DNA from: Natrononativus amylolyticus | GTDB taxonomy: Archaea > Halobacteriota > Halobacteria > Halobacteriales > Natrialbaceae | Assembly (NCBI RefSeq): GCF_024362525.1 | Contig: NZ_CP101458.1 | Location: 744,001 to 808,000 of the forward strand | Direction: 5' to 3' | DNA length: 64,000 bases | Shown: piece by piece, positions 35,737 to 44,971 of the stretch | Layout: the number at the start of each line of letters is the position of its first letter | Position numbering within the stretch: the stretch's first letter is position 1 | The notes under the pieces: model-generated | The model's input: the letters and a program-made list of their open reading frames with translations, nothing else | The model's database searches: none | Told to the model about the DNA's origin: nothing | Position numbers and translations under genes: made by a program

Positions 35737-37590
35737 TCAGCCGACCCGGGTGATCGACAGCCAGGTCTCGCTACTCCATTGTGCGATAGACCGATCGTTT
35801 CCAGATGACTGGCGCGTCTCGGCGGTGATGGCGTCGCCCTCCTCGAGCTCAAACACCTTCGAGATGGCGATAGAAGTGTTATTTCCATCTGGCCCCCAAA
35901 ATCCGCGCTTCAATGCCGCCTCAGTATCATCAACAAGGACTCGGAGGCGCATCTCATCGTCTTCTGAGCCACCTGCGTATCGTAGTTGTGACTCGATCTG
36001 CCAAGTACCGTCGGCAGGAATCGTGTACTTGTAGTCTGATGTGTCCCAAGCACCCCAATGGTCGTGGGTCCCGATACCACTGACATTATTGAACTCGATG
36101 GGGTACCACTCATTGTCACCAGGCACGGTCTGACTATCTTCTATCGAAACTAGCACTCCTGTCCGCTGGGGATCGTTGTCGATCACCAGGTTGGTGCCTA
36201 CGCCCGTCGTGTGACCGACGCGAAAAACACCTTTGAACCCGTCCAAATTGAGGTTGTTCCGTAAGATGCGCCCCTGGACGAAGTTTCCACGTCCGACGTT
36301 GGGTGTGATTTTGAGGCCGCCGTCGTGCCAGCCATAGCCGGTGATGACGTTTCCCGACCACATATCGCAGTCGATCTCCATGTCCCAGTTATCATTCGCC
36401 TCACCGAGGAAATTGAACTGGTTGCCGTTGACTTCGATGTCGCCTTCGGCGTAGAATCCCCGCTCTGAGTTGCCACCAGCAAGGATGCGCCCTTCGATCG
36501 AGTTGACCCAGTCCGATCCCTCACCATCGGAGCCATCAGGGAAAACGTGGCACCCCACCTCATTATCCCACACGATAACATCGAGTTTCGCGTTCTGGTT
36601 GTACCCCGTCAACTGGACGCCGTCGATACAGCCCCGGACCGAGACGTTTTCGACACACCAGTTATCGAAGAAATTGCCTGTCTGGCCGATCCTGATCCCA
36701 TAGTCGCTATCAGAATTACCCATAATCGCGAGGTCTCGGAGGATTACGTTTGGTGCAGTGATGTGGACGCCGGGACCACCTGAGACGTCGATTGCCGGGT
36801 CAATGCTCGCAGATCGGGAGTCGCCACCACCGACGATTTTCACAGCCTGATCGACTTCGATGTTGGTTTCTTCGAGAGTGCCAACGATTTCAATTGTTCC
36901 GAACGCAGGGATATCCCGGAGAGCGTCAGTGATCGACTCGTACTTCTGACCAGGGCCGACGTAGTAGCGCTCATGGACGCTCCTCGGTTCGATGTCATCA
37001 CCGACGCGATCGGCAAAGCCACCGATCTCATCCTCCAGATTGTCAACGCGACCGTCCACCCCCTCGACCTCCTCAAGACGGGCCGCGTGGTTTGAGTTCT
37101 CAGGCGTGGTGGTGACTGTCAGCGTACCGAAGGTGCCGTCGGCAGTGAGTATCTCGTCGGCATCTATAACACCTACAGTGATGTCTTGGGTGTCGATCTC
37201 GCTGGGATCCCGATCATAATCTATCGGGTCAACAACATCGACCACGATGAACCGGTCGCCAGCAGGCGCAGTCCAACGCTTATCGTCGTCGAACCGTGCG
37301 ACGAACAACCCGATGTGGCGCCCTTCGCGCGAAAGGTGGGCAGCCTCGACGTGGTGTTCGACCTTGCCACTGTCTTCGTCAACGGTGTCGGCGCTTTCGT
37401 TGACGATTAGTTCCGGATCGCCAGTATCGACATATTCGAGGTAAAACCGGACGCTGTCGGCGTCCTCCAGCGTGAGTGGATCTCCCTTGTCAGCCGGTCG
37501 TGAACCCTCTTCATGAAACCGCGTTCTAAACGGGAGGTAGGTATCGCCTGCTTTTCGTACGTAGTCCGGTCGTCGATCTGTATGACTCAT
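35737..37590 (-). CDS. Beta-helix tail protein with C1q-like jelly roll
   Basis: A 617-residue fibre-type protein. Residues 1-150 resemble a BppU-like baseplate domain; a coiled coil (EEVEGVDGRVDNLEDEIGG, about 170-188) follows. A right-handed beta-helix then begins at about 215 (KYESITDALRDIPAFGTIEIVG) and continues to about 500. The C-terminal 110 residues (YTIPADGTWQIESQLRYAG, ISKVFELEEGDAI, LSITRVG) form a C1q/TNF-like jelly roll typical of receptor-binding knobs. It is a second receptor-binding candidate beside the giant fibre and the 28491 beta-helix. Confidence 0.75.
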   Translation of the reverse strand: MSHTDRRPDYVRKAGDTYLPFRTRFHEEGSRPADKGDPLTLEDADSVRFYLEYVDTGDPELIVNESADTVDEDSGKVEHHVEAAHLSREGRHIGLFVARFDDDKRWTAPAGDRFIVVDVVDPIDYDRDPSEIDTQDITVGVIDADEILTADGTFGTLTVTTTPENSNHAARLEEVEGVDGRVDNLEDEIGGFADRVGDDIEPRSVHERYYVGPGQKYESITDALRDIPAFGTIEIVGTLEETNIEVDQAVKIVGGGDSRSASIDPAIDVSGGPGVHITAPNVILRDLAIMGNSDSDYGIRIGQTGNFFDNWCVENVSVRGCIDGVQLTGYNQNAKLDVIVWDNEVGCHVFPDGSDGEGSDWVNSIEGRILAGGNSERGFYAEGDIEVNGNQFNFLGEANDNWDMEIDCDMWSGNVITGYGWHDGGLKITPNVGRGNFVQGRILRNNLNLDGFKGVFRVGHTTGVGTNLVIDNDPQRTGVLVSIEDSQTVPGDNEWYPIEFNNVSGIGTHDHWGAWDTSDYKYTIPADGTWQIESQLRYAGGSEDDEMRLRVLVDDTEAALKRGFWGPDGNNTSIAISKVFELEEGDAITAETRQSSGNDRSIAQWSSETWLSITRVG

Positions 37591-37634
37591 GAGTGTGATG
37601 TGACGGTGGAATCGCTACCAGTGTTCGAGTGTGA

Positions 37635-38396
37635 TTAAACGAAGCGCGTGACGCTGCTGACGTCGTGTGAGACGTTGATAGAGCCGCGGTAGCCGACCCG
37701 TCCCAGCCCCTGCGGGACGTCGCCAGTCCCATCGGGATAATCCCCGTATGGCCAAGCAACATCGGCGATTGCCTCGACGTCGAACTCATCGGCGTCGTAT
37801 GCCTCACTCGACCAAGTCGTGAACGGGAAGTCATTAGCCTCGAACAACAGTGCTCTGACACCACGCTTGTTGCCGTCATTGCTCTCGTCGGCATCATACC
37901 AAACGATGACTCCGACCAACCAGGTCCACTCGTAGGCTATCCAGTCAACGTTGACGTCATCGTCGTTCGCGACCGTGTATCGGTTCCCGTCCGAGTCGCG
38001 AATCTGGACACGGAACGTCTCGTCGTCAATGAACTCGAGCTGATAGCGCGGATAGCGATCGCCGCTGCCGCCGAAGATAAACCACAGCTGCCACGGCTCA
38101 TCGCTGATCTCATATCGCGTGACATAGCCGAATTCGGTACCAGATTTTGGGTACTCTTCGAGGCCGTCTCCGGGCTGGGACTCGATCTCGGTCGTAAACT
38201 GCTCCGGACTTCGATAGCCGTAGACACCCGTGTAGGCCGCAGCGCTCGTGACACCGCCATACTCAGCGTACAGCGACTCGTACGGAGCGAGATTTCCCCG
38301 TCCGAAGTCATCAATCGAGATCTGTTGGTCGACCGGTGCAAGGACGCCGTTGCGGCCGGTGAGCACGCCGTTGCGGCCACCAAAAACACCAGTCAT
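37635..38396 (-). CDS. Tail structural protein, possibly LamG-like
   Basis: A 253-residue protein beginning with two short GRNG repeats, then a beta-sandwich-like region with FIFGGSGDRYPRYQLEFIDDETFRVQIRDSDG (about 110-142) and EWTWLVGVIVWYDADESNDGNKRGVRALLF, a pattern of concanavalin/LamG-like domains. It follows the hub gene with one base between and precedes the beta-helix gene. A carbohydrate-binding or structural role in the baseplate is plausible; nothing specific is shown. Confidence 0.5.
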   Translation of the reverse strand: MTGVFGGRNGVLTGRNGVLAPVDQQISIDDFGRGNLAPYESLYAEYGGVTSAAAYTGVYGYRSPEQFTTEIESQPGDGLEEYPKSGTEFGYVTRYEISDEPWQLWFIFGGSGDRYPRYQLEFIDDETFRVQIRDSDGNRYTVANDDDVNVDWIAYEWTWLVGVIVWYDADESNDGNKRGVRALLFEANDFPFTTWSSEAYDADEFDVEAIADVAWPYGDYPDGTGDVPQGLGRVGYRGSINVSHDVSSVTRFV

Positions 38397-38397
38397 C

Positions 38398-40278
38398 TTA
38401 CAGACCTCGTTTGATCCGGCGCTGCTCGCGACGGAGACGTTCGCGTTCGGTCGCTGCCGTTACAATCGTCTCAAATTCGAGGTGACCATCCGCGGTTCCC
38501 TGCGAGACCGAGAAATCTGACCCCTCGAGGAGCTTTGGATTCCCAGCTGGCTCGGCGCCATGGTTCGTTCCGTGCTGTCCGCCGACATGATCCCAGATCG
38601 TCGACCCGTTCCGGTATGGTCCCTCGCTGAGCGTCCAGCGGTGTCGGCGGTAGCGAGCCGGGATCTCTCCACCGCGCTCGAGTGCCCGGTAGTGGGTGGG
38701 CTCAAGACGTCGTGACAGCGCTGGGTCGTCAATGTAGCCACGGAACCTGTCGGTTGATTGTCGACCTAGCCACCAGACATCGGTCGGTGTTCCCAACCGG
38801 CCCTCGAACGTGTCCTCATCGGTGATTGTGCGGTTTTCGGCGCCATGACCAGCGCGGATCACCGTCTCGTCGCTGTCGGCGTCGTACAGCCAATCGACGT
38901 GGACAAACGCCCAATCATCAGGTGCGTCCCCGTCAGGAAACGACGCAACCGTGGCTGTGTCACTGGTCGACCCGAGTACCCACTCGATGCGTTCGGCGTC
39001 GCTGACGACGACTCGGCTCGAGTCCGTCCCAATTGGGCGGAACTCCCAGTCCGTCTCGGCGCGTACACCGGGGCGAACCCATACCGTAAGTGACCCGGAA
39101 TCCGTGAGCCCATCCCAGGTCGCCGCTGGGAGCTCGACGTAGCTGCTATCATCACCGTCGAAGAACAGACTGTAGGGGCCGACACGGCGCTCGTTATCGA
39201 TCCCCGTATCCTCGATTATGTATGCCGGGCCAGGGTCGACGAACACGGGGAACGTCTCGATCTCGAGATCGCGTTCCTCCTCGTCGATGCGCTCCTCGAC
39301 GAGCGACCGCGCTTTGGTCTCGCACTGTCGGTCAGACACGAGTGAGGCATCTTTGTCGGGGTAAACGACCGTTGCCTCTTCTTCGGTGAACCCATACTCA
39401 GCCATGAGCCGGGCGACCTCGTTCTCGTCGATGTACTCGCCCTCGTAGCGATCGCCGTTGCCGTCGCGAGCACCACGAACTATCGCGCTGTTGGCATAGT
39501 CGTAGACGTCCCGCGAAGTGGTCGAATTCACCGTTTGCCAGGTTTGTGGACGAACTGCCTGCTTGCGGCGGAACGATGTTGCCTTCCGCGGGCGCTTACG
39601 GTCGACGATAAACCGGAAACCGAGATCCTCGTGGATATCCTGTAGGACCTCGAGAGGCGAGCCGTCGTACTCGGCGCGGTCGATCGGCCGACCCTGAGCT
39701 GGCCGGACGACCGTGATGTCCCACGAGGGAGCGGCCTTGTGCCAGCAAGCACGGATCGCTCGCCACTCGGTCGTATTCTCGGCCACGAACTCAACGTAGC
39801 CGCGCTCGAGGTCGCCAGCGGAATCTGGCCCGGTCAGCGTCGATGTTGCGTCATTCGGATTCGTATCTGGCGCTTTGAGGGTCCCGACGTATACGATTTG
39901 CTCGTCGCGTGTAATGTAGGCTGTCGACCACGCCCAGTCCTCGAGGTCACGATCAACTGGGACTTGGACTTGCCAGTCGCTCACCCCCGAGTGAACGCGT
40001 TGGGGCGAAATATCGGTGATCGCCTCGATCTCCTGGATCTCATAGCCGAGGGTGTCCTCTTCGTCAGCTTCGGTTGGATCGACGGCACCAGTCTTGACGC
40101 CATCGCGAACTAAGGTGATCGCATACTGCCCTTCGATGCGCATGATAACGTCATCGCGGTCGACGTCGGGACCAGACGACGACGGTGAGCCATAAACGCC
40201 TGGAAACTGACCGCCCGACGTCGCCGGTCGCGGCCTGCCGTAGGTTGGCCCACAGATCTCGTGTTCGTCTCCTGGCAT
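38398..40278 (-). CDS. Baseplate hub-like protein with LamG domain
   Basis: A 626-residue protein. The N-terminal part (about 45-365) has the features of tail hub proteins related to gp27/late control D: VQVPVDRDLEDWAWSTAYIT, IDRAEYDGSPLEVLQDIHEDLGF and SDRQCETKARSLVEERI. Residues about 370-530 form a LamG/concanavalin-like domain (YSLFFDGDDSSYVELPAATWDGL, DDWAFVHVDW, RFRGYIDDPALSRR). The combination of hub plus carbohydrate-binding module would put a receptor-binding fold at the tail tip. It lies two genes after the tape measure, as a hub should. Confidence 0.65.
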   Translation of the reverse strand: MPGDEHEICGPTYGRPRPATSGGQFPGVYGSPSSSGPDVDRDDVIMRIEGQYAITLVRDGVKTGAVDPTEADEEDTLGYEIQEIEAITDISPQRVHSGVSDWQVQVPVDRDLEDWAWSTAYITRDEQIVYVGTLKAPDTNPNDATSTLTGPDSAGDLERGYVEFVAENTTEWRAIRACWHKAAPSWDITVVRPAQGRPIDRAEYDGSPLEVLQDIHEDLGFRFIVDRKRPRKATSFRRKQAVRPQTWQTVNSTTSRDVYDYANSAIVRGARDGNGDRYEGEYIDENEVARLMAEYGFTEEEATVVYPDKDASLVSDRQCETKARSLVEERIDEEERDLEIETFPVFVDPGPAYIIEDTGIDNERRVGPYSLFFDGDDSSYVELPAATWDGLTDSGSLTVWVRPGVRAETDWEFRPIGTDSSRVVVSDAERIEWVLGSTSDTATVASFPDGDAPDDWAFVHVDWLYDADSDETVIRAGHGAENRTITDEDTFEGRLGTPTDVWWLGRQSTDRFRGYIDDPALSRRLEPTHYRALERGGEIPARYRRHRWTLSEGPYRNGSTIWDHVGGQHGTNHGAEPAGNPKLLEGSDFSVSQGTADGHLEFETIVTAATERERLRREQRRIKRGL

Positions 40279-40280
40279 GG

Positions 40281-41180
40281 CTATCGGATCTCGTAGTGGA
40301 ACTGTGCGGAGAGCCCTTCGGGGTCCTCGATATCGGTACCTGAATCGTTCCAGAGTCGCAGCCAGCAGATCTCAGTCGAGCCGTTGGCCTCGAAGTCGAA
40401 GATCGGCGAGCCAGTCTCGAACTGTTCGGTCGACTCAACGACGTTTCCGGTTGGGTCGACGAACTCGAGGTGGACCCCCGACCGGAGACCGGTCGACGTC
40501 CAATCGTCACGGGTGGCGTTATCGAGTTCGGCTACTCCCCATGAGAGTGCAACGAGTTCTGCGTCCCCGGGGATGAAGATCGCCTGCGAGCGAACGTCGC
40601 CCTCCTCGAGCATGGTGGCGTTGATATCAACGGTATGCATCTCGGCATCCTCGAGGCGCTCAAACACGAACACCCGTCGATCGGAGACATAGTCGTCAGC
40701 ATCGAGGTGTTCGGTGTTCGACGCCCCCGCCGGCACCCAGACGATCGCGAGCGGCACCCCCGTCTTGCCGGCCGTCGACGGTGGTGGTGGGTGGGGCGCC
40801 CCGGCAAACTCGAGTGTCTGTTCGTTACCGTCGTTGTCGATGTAAGTCACTGGCTTGCCGCGTTCACCCTTTAACACCTCGACGTTCCCGCCTGGGGACG
40901 CCATAATTACGTCCTGGCGGGCCTCGTCATCCTCGCCGAGATTATCGTCGAGAATAGCCTGTTGGCTGTCGACATCGTGACGATTGTCGTCAATTTGGAC
41001 GGCGCCAGCGAGGACGTCTACGTCGATGACGCTCCCAGAGTCACCCAGTTCGACAAGGCAGTCATCCGAGTCGGGGAGATCGTCGGGCATGACGATCACG
41101 CCGTTGCCACGCCCGGCACGGACTGCCTGCTGGGTGTCGATCGCGAGGATGCCATGCTCGTTGCGTAGGTCGTAGCTCAT
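40281..41180 (-). CDS. Distal tail structural protein
   Basis: A 299-residue protein located between the tape-measure module and the hub. The first half is acidic with GNGVIVMPDDLPDSDDCLVELGD and a collagen-like or turn-rich GAPHPPPPSTAGK segment (about 127-139); the second half is beta-rich (DAEMHTVDINATMLEEGDV, ICWLRLWNDSG). I recognise no specific family. By position it corresponds to distal-tail or upper-baseplate proteins of siphoviruses. It is transcribed as part of the late operon with two bases to the next gene. Confidence 0.55.
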   Translation of the reverse strand: MSYDLRNEHGILAIDTQQAVRAGRGNGVIVMPDDLPDSDDCLVELGDSGSVIDVDVLAGAVQIDDNRHDVDSQQAILDDNLGEDDEARQDVIMASPGGNVEVLKGERGKPVTYIDNDGNEQTLEFAGAPHPPPPSTAGKTGVPLAIVWVPAGASNTEHLDADDYVSDRRVFVFERLEDAEMHTVDINATMLEEGDVRSQAIFIPGDAELVALSWGVAELDNATRDDWTSTGLRSGVHLEFVDPTGNVVESTEQFETGSPIFDFEANGSTEICWLRLWNDSGTDIEDPEGLSAQFHYEIR

Positions 41181-41189
41181 GGTTTCGGT

Positions 41190-41678
41190 TTAGGTCCCCC
41201 ACTGGAGATCGGCAGTCACCTCATCGTGGGAGTCGTACTCGTTGAACGGTGCCACCTTCATCACTGAAAACTCGATACCGCAGGCCGACCGTCCTACTGG
41301 TGGTCGGGGATTGCCACCATCGATCAGTCCCCAGAGACCGGGCACTGGATCTTTCTCTGGCTCGGCGGGCTCGAGACCGATCAGGAGGCTATCGGCACCC
41401 GGCGGAGTCTGCTCGGTCCAGTAGTATCGGCTCGACTCCGTCGGCTTCAGAACGTACGCCCCAGCATAGGTGAGCTTCTCGAGTGCGAGGTCGTACCGTT
41501 CGAGGTGATCGTACTTACGGTGGGTCTGCTGGCGGCCGGATACCGGAACGAACCCAAAGAAGTACTCGCCCCTGTCGCCGACCGTTGGCGCCGGCGTCGA
41601 GTGCTCAAGAGCGTCCGCCAGGATCGTCCCATCTCCAAAGTGGAGGTACCAACTCGTATCCGGCCCTCTGTGTCTCAT
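41190..41678 (-). CDS. Distal tail-like protein
   Basis: A 162-residue protein immediately after the tape-measure gene, with three bases between. Position and size match a distal tail or tail-tip attachment protein. It contains YLHFGDGTILADAL, LEKLTYAGAYVLKPTESS and ADSLLIGLEPAEPEKDPVPG, with no motif that proves the role. The gene is followed by a baseplate protein at 41180. Confidence 0.5.
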   Translation of the reverse strand: MRHRGPDTSWYLHFGDGTILADALEHSTPAPTVGDRGEYFFGFVPVSGRQQTHRKYDHLERYDLALEKLTYAGAYVLKPTESSRYYWTEQTPPGADSLLIGLEPAEPEKDPVPGLWGLIDGGNPRPPVGRSACGIEFSVMKVAPFNEYDSHDEVTADLQWGT

Positions 41679-41681
41679 GTG

Positions 41682-44345
41682 TTATTGTCTTAGGCTCGCG
41701 CTTCGGTGGCGAGTACTCCGCTTCTCGACGTTGTTTAGTTCCGCGACCAGGCCGTGTTCGAACAGTAAGTCGATGAGTAATGAGAGCAGCTGGTCGAGAT
41801 CCGAGTCGCCGGTGGTTGGTGTCTTGATCTCGAGCTCGGCGCCCTCGAAGCTGACCGACTGGCCCCCACCGCTGCCAGCGCCAGAGTTCTCAGCGCGGGG
41901 CGTAATCGTGGCCGCCTCTGCGAGTCGATCGCTCATCTGCGCGACCCGGCCGGTCTTCGACTCCGCCGAATCGACGAACGTCTCCGGGAGTGCTTCGCCG
42001 GCAGTGCTCAGATCGCTCAACGGCCCCTCGTCGGCGTCGGACCCAGGGAGGTGGCTCCGTACGCTGGACGCCAGGCTACTGGCAGCGTCACGCGCTTCGC
42101 TGGCGCCCGATGAGATCCCTGAAGCCAGTGACGAAGAGACTGCCTCGCCTGCCGATCGCAGGTTCGACCCTGAGAGCGGACCGATCGCTCCTGGCGGCAA
42201 TCGGTCGCTGATGTCGTCAGCGATACCCCGGATGGAGCCGACCGGATCGTCCGAGAGCAAGTCAATCCCACCAGTGAACGAGGATACGAGATCGGTCCCC
42301 GCATCCGTTGGAGAGGTGAGTGGTCCAGTCACGGCGCCGTCACCGAACGGGAGCCGGTCGCCGATGTCCGTGACGATACCAGTCGCCCTGTCGACCGGGT
42401 CCTCGGCGAGCAAGTCGATACCACTTGTAATTGAGGAGATAAGACCTGTCCCAGCATCCGCCGGTGCTGTGAGCGGACCGGTGACCGCGCCATCGCCGAA
42501 CGGAAGCCAGTCACCGATCTTACTGACAATCTCGAACACGGTATCGATTGGATCCTCAGCAAGCGACGAGATGCCGCCACTGAGCGCGGTTACAAAATCA
42601 GAACCAGCGGACGCAGGATTGGTGAGCGGTCCGCGGTTTGCTCCGTCGTCAAACGGGAGCAGCGATGCGACATCCGTGATCATCTCGAACGCCCGCTGAT
42701 GGGGATAGGTGATCCTGTTGAAGATTCCCGCCGCGAACGTCATCGGCAGCGACTCACCAGCAGAGGTGAGATCAGATAGCGGCCCCTCGTCGGCATCTGA
42801 GCCAGGGAGCAGGTGGCGCACTCGAGCCATCCCCTCCTCGATCCGTTCGCGAGGCCGGCCAATCACGGACTGGATGCCCGACGAGAGCGCAGTGATCGCA
42901 TCGCCACCGGCACGCTCCATCCGCCCGACCGTCCGGTCACGCCAGCCCATCACGATCTCCTCGAGATCATCGAAATCGCCCCGGACGATCGCGAGACCTG
43001 CTCGCAGCACAGTGACCGCGTTGTCGACACCCTGGACGAACACCAACTCGAGAGCGCCGCCGATTGCGCTGAGCACGGGCATGACCCGTGGCTCGAGTTC
43101 TTCCCAATCGTTGCCTATCCTCGTCGTGACGGTGTCGATGCGACCGCCGACGGACTCGACCGTCTCTGCGACATCGTCGCGAAGGACGCTTGCGAACGGT
43201 TCAACGACTTCGCGAGCCCGACCAAAGGCGGTCTCGGTGATCGTCCGAATGCTGCCGATATCGTTATCGAAGGCGTAATACAGCACGCCCGCCGCAGCAG
43301 CGACAGCCAGCAGCGGGGCAGCGACTGGCGCGATCGTGGTGGCGGTGGCGGTGAAACTTGGGATGACCGTCGCCATGTTGATCGTCGAGATGGTCATCAG
43401 CGTCCCGCCGAGCCCCATTAGCGCGGGCCCGAGTGCGTCAACGGGGCCGAGCATCCCACCGAGTGCCAGCTGGGCCTCCTCGAAACGCTGGCGCATCCGA
43501 TCGGTCGTCGTGACCGACTCGTTGGCGGCGTCCGCGTACTGATCGGTCATACCTTCGGCGTTCTCGAGACCTTCGGAGTGTTTCTCGAGGTTTTCATCGG
43601 AGAGCCCCAGCGTCTCCATGAACGCCTCCTGGTCGCCATCGGCCTCGTTGGTCGCCTCGCGGAACTTCTGGATCGCCTGGCGGCCCTGGTACCCTTCGTC
43701 CTCAAGGGCAGCCATGATTGCCGCCGTCTCGTCGAGGTCGAGTCCGAGTTCCTGAATTTCGTCGGACGACCGGTTGATCATCCCGCCGAAGTCCTCGACC
43801 GATTGCGTCGTATTCCGGTTGACGTAGGTGAACGTGTCCTGATGGTCCTCGATGTCCTCGAGGCCGTCACCGAACGCGCTCAGTGCTGGTCCGACGCTAT
43901 CCGTGATCGCCTCCGCGGTCGTGCCGGTTGCGTCAGCGATATTGTCAGCGGCACCGGCGACCCGCTGCATGTCCTCGGCGGTTTCGACACCCTGGCGGGC
44001 GGCCGAGTCCATCGTAGCGGTGACGTCCTCGAGGGGGTAGTCTGCTGAGCTAATCGACCGCGCTAACGAATTTGCCTCACCCGATGTCAGGCCCATTGAC
44101 TGCGCTGTCCGGCCGAGGAACTCACGCATATCCTGAGTATTCTGGGTGGTGTTCTCGATCGCACCACCAATGGCAGCGATCGCGCCACCCGCAGCAGCAC
44201 CAGCGGGATCGAGATCAAACAGCGACCCGGCGGTGTTGTCGACACTATCCTCGAAGTCGCCGGTCGCCCCCGCGGCGTCGTCTATCTCAGACGTGTATTC
44301 AGAGGCATCTGCTGCAAAAATGCCACGGAGGACGTCAAATGCCAT
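41682..44345 (-). CDS. Tail tape measure protein
   Basis: An 887-residue protein. The N-terminus (about 1-300) is helical with long-range alanine and glutamine patterns (QNTQDMREFLGRTAQSMG, then a TP901-type coiled region); a hydrophobic segment (about 300-365) probably inserts in the host membrane during genome delivery. The C-terminal half has six copies of an LP-(S/F)-x-DA-x-x-GPLT-x-x-x-AG motif, which echoes the conserved LPFSPA-GPLS motif of tape measures. It sets tail length. It directly follows the frameshifted chaperone gene, the universal arrangement in tailed viruses. Confidence 0.9.
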   Translation of the reverse strand: MAFDVLRGIFAADASEYTSEIDDAAGATGDFEDSVDNTAGSLFDLDPAGAAAGGAIAAIGGAIENTTQNTQDMREFLGRTAQSMGLTSGEANSLARSISSADYPLEDVTATMDSAARQGVETAEDMQRVAGAADNIADATGTTAEAITDSVGPALSAFGDGLEDIEDHQDTFTYVNRNTTQSVEDFGGMINRSSDEIQELGLDLDETAAIMAALEDEGYQGRQAIQKFREATNEADGDQEAFMETLGLSDENLEKHSEGLENAEGMTDQYADAANESVTTTDRMRQRFEEAQLALGGMLGPVDALGPALMGLGGTLMTISTINMATVIPSFTATATTIAPVAAPLLAVAAAAGVLYYAFDNDIGSIRTITETAFGRAREVVEPFASVLRDDVAETVESVGGRIDTVTTRIGNDWEELEPRVMPVLSAIGGALELVFVQGVDNAVTVLRAGLAIVRGDFDDLEEIVMGWRDRTVGRMERAGGDAITALSSGIQSVIGRPRERIEEGMARVRHLLPGSDADEGPLSDLTSAGESLPMTFAAGIFNRITYPHQRAFEMITDVASLLPFDDGANRGPLTNPASAGSDFVTALSGGISSLAEDPIDTVFEIVSKIGDWLPFGDGAVTGPLTAPADAGTGLISSITSGIDLLAEDPVDRATGIVTDIGDRLPFGDGAVTGPLTSPTDAGTDLVSSFTGGIDLLSDDPVGSIRGIADDISDRLPPGAIGPLSGSNLRSAGEAVSSSLASGISSGASEARDAASSLASSVRSHLPGSDADEGPLSDLSTAGEALPETFVDSAESKTGRVAQMSDRLAEAATITPRAENSGAGSGGGQSVSFEGAELEIKTPTTGDSDLDQLLSLLIDLLFEHGLVAELNNVEKRSTRHRSASLRQ

Positions 44346-44378
44346 CTAGTATCAAAACGTAATGTTAGTGGTCGTCGT

Positions 44379-44968
44379 TCAGTCGCCTTCGTTGAGCGAG
44401 TTCCAGTTGTACCGATACCACTGGCGTTCGGTCTCGTCCATCTCAGCCCACTCTTTCAGGCGAATGCCGTAGTGGGCCAGCAGTTGGCCTAGCCCCCGCC
44501 CCGATTTCGACGTTGCCGCTTTTTTATGTCGGCCTCCATCAGATCTTCCTCCGCCTGAATTAGGTTGAGGTACTCGCGACGCTTCTTGATCGAGAAGTTC
44601 TCGTAGAACCAGCTGGCAGTCATCCACTTGGGTTCAGCTGCCTCACCCAGCGTCTTGCACATCCATCTGACCTCCTCGGCGTATTTCTCCTCGAATGACT
44701 CTACGTCCATCCGAGCGATGCGCTCCTCGACCGTCGCGACGCGATCGGACGTTGGGCCGTCAAACGTGTCGAACTTGATCTGCTCGCCACCGACTGGGAG
44801 CCGAACTATCTCCTCGGCCAGCGTGTTCTCGACTTGCTGCTGGAGTGAGCTCGCCACCCGCTCCGTTGCCTGTTTCTTGACCGTCTCGGTTGCGGCCTGG
44901 GCGCGGATCGCCGTCTGACCTTTTGGTCGACCGCCGTCCCCCCCAGACTGCGCTGTGGCGTCGGTCAT
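44379..44968 (-). CDS. Tail assembly chaperone G-T fusion made by -1 frameshift
   Basis: At A-AAA-AAG (44525-44519) a -1 slip joins residue 150 of the G-like product to a 46-residue T-like extension that begins AATSKSGRGLGQLLAHYG and ends with NWNSLNEGD at 44379, about 33 bases before the tape measure start. The fusion has 196 residues. The extension's frame is open through the overlap with no start codon of its own that fits, so frameshifting is the best explanation. In siphoviruses both products are required for tail assembly at a fixed ratio; efficiency here is unknown. Confidence 0.8.
44489..44968 (-). CDS. Tail assembly chaperone, G-like product
   Basis: A 159-residue protein translated in the zero frame from ATG 44968, corresponding to lambda gpG. 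It is acidic and helical, with VEERIARMDVESFEEKYAEEVRWMCKTL in the middle. Near its C-terminus the message reads ATA AAA AAG, a slippery heptamer (44525-44519), after which the zero frame ends in a short RQRRNRGGG tail and a TAG. Ribosomes that do not shift make this form; those that shift make the longer fusion listed separately. It lies between the tail tube gene and the tape measure. Confidence 0.85.
   Translation of the reverse strand: MTDATAQSGGDGGRPKGQTAIRAQAATETVKKQATERVASSLQQQVENTLAEEIVRLPVGGEQIKFDTFDGPTSDRVATVEERIARMDVESFEEKYAEEVRWMCKTLGEAAEPKWMTASWFYENFSIKKRREYLNLIQAEEDLMEADIKKRQRRNRGGG
44519..44525 (-). promoter_or_regulatory. Programmed -1 frameshift site (A AAA AAG)
   Basis: On the minus strand the zero-frame codons ATA AAA AAG contain the canonical X-XXY-YYZ heptamer A-AAA-AAG. 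A GC-rich stretch (CGGGGCGGGGGC) follows about 17 bases later and could form a stimulatory structure. Confidence 0.85.
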
Positions 44969-44971
44969 GGG

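Noticed and set aside
41677-42699. Serine/proline-rich plus-strand frame
   Set aside because: Shadow of the tape measure gene; composition is typical of antisense GC-rich DNA.
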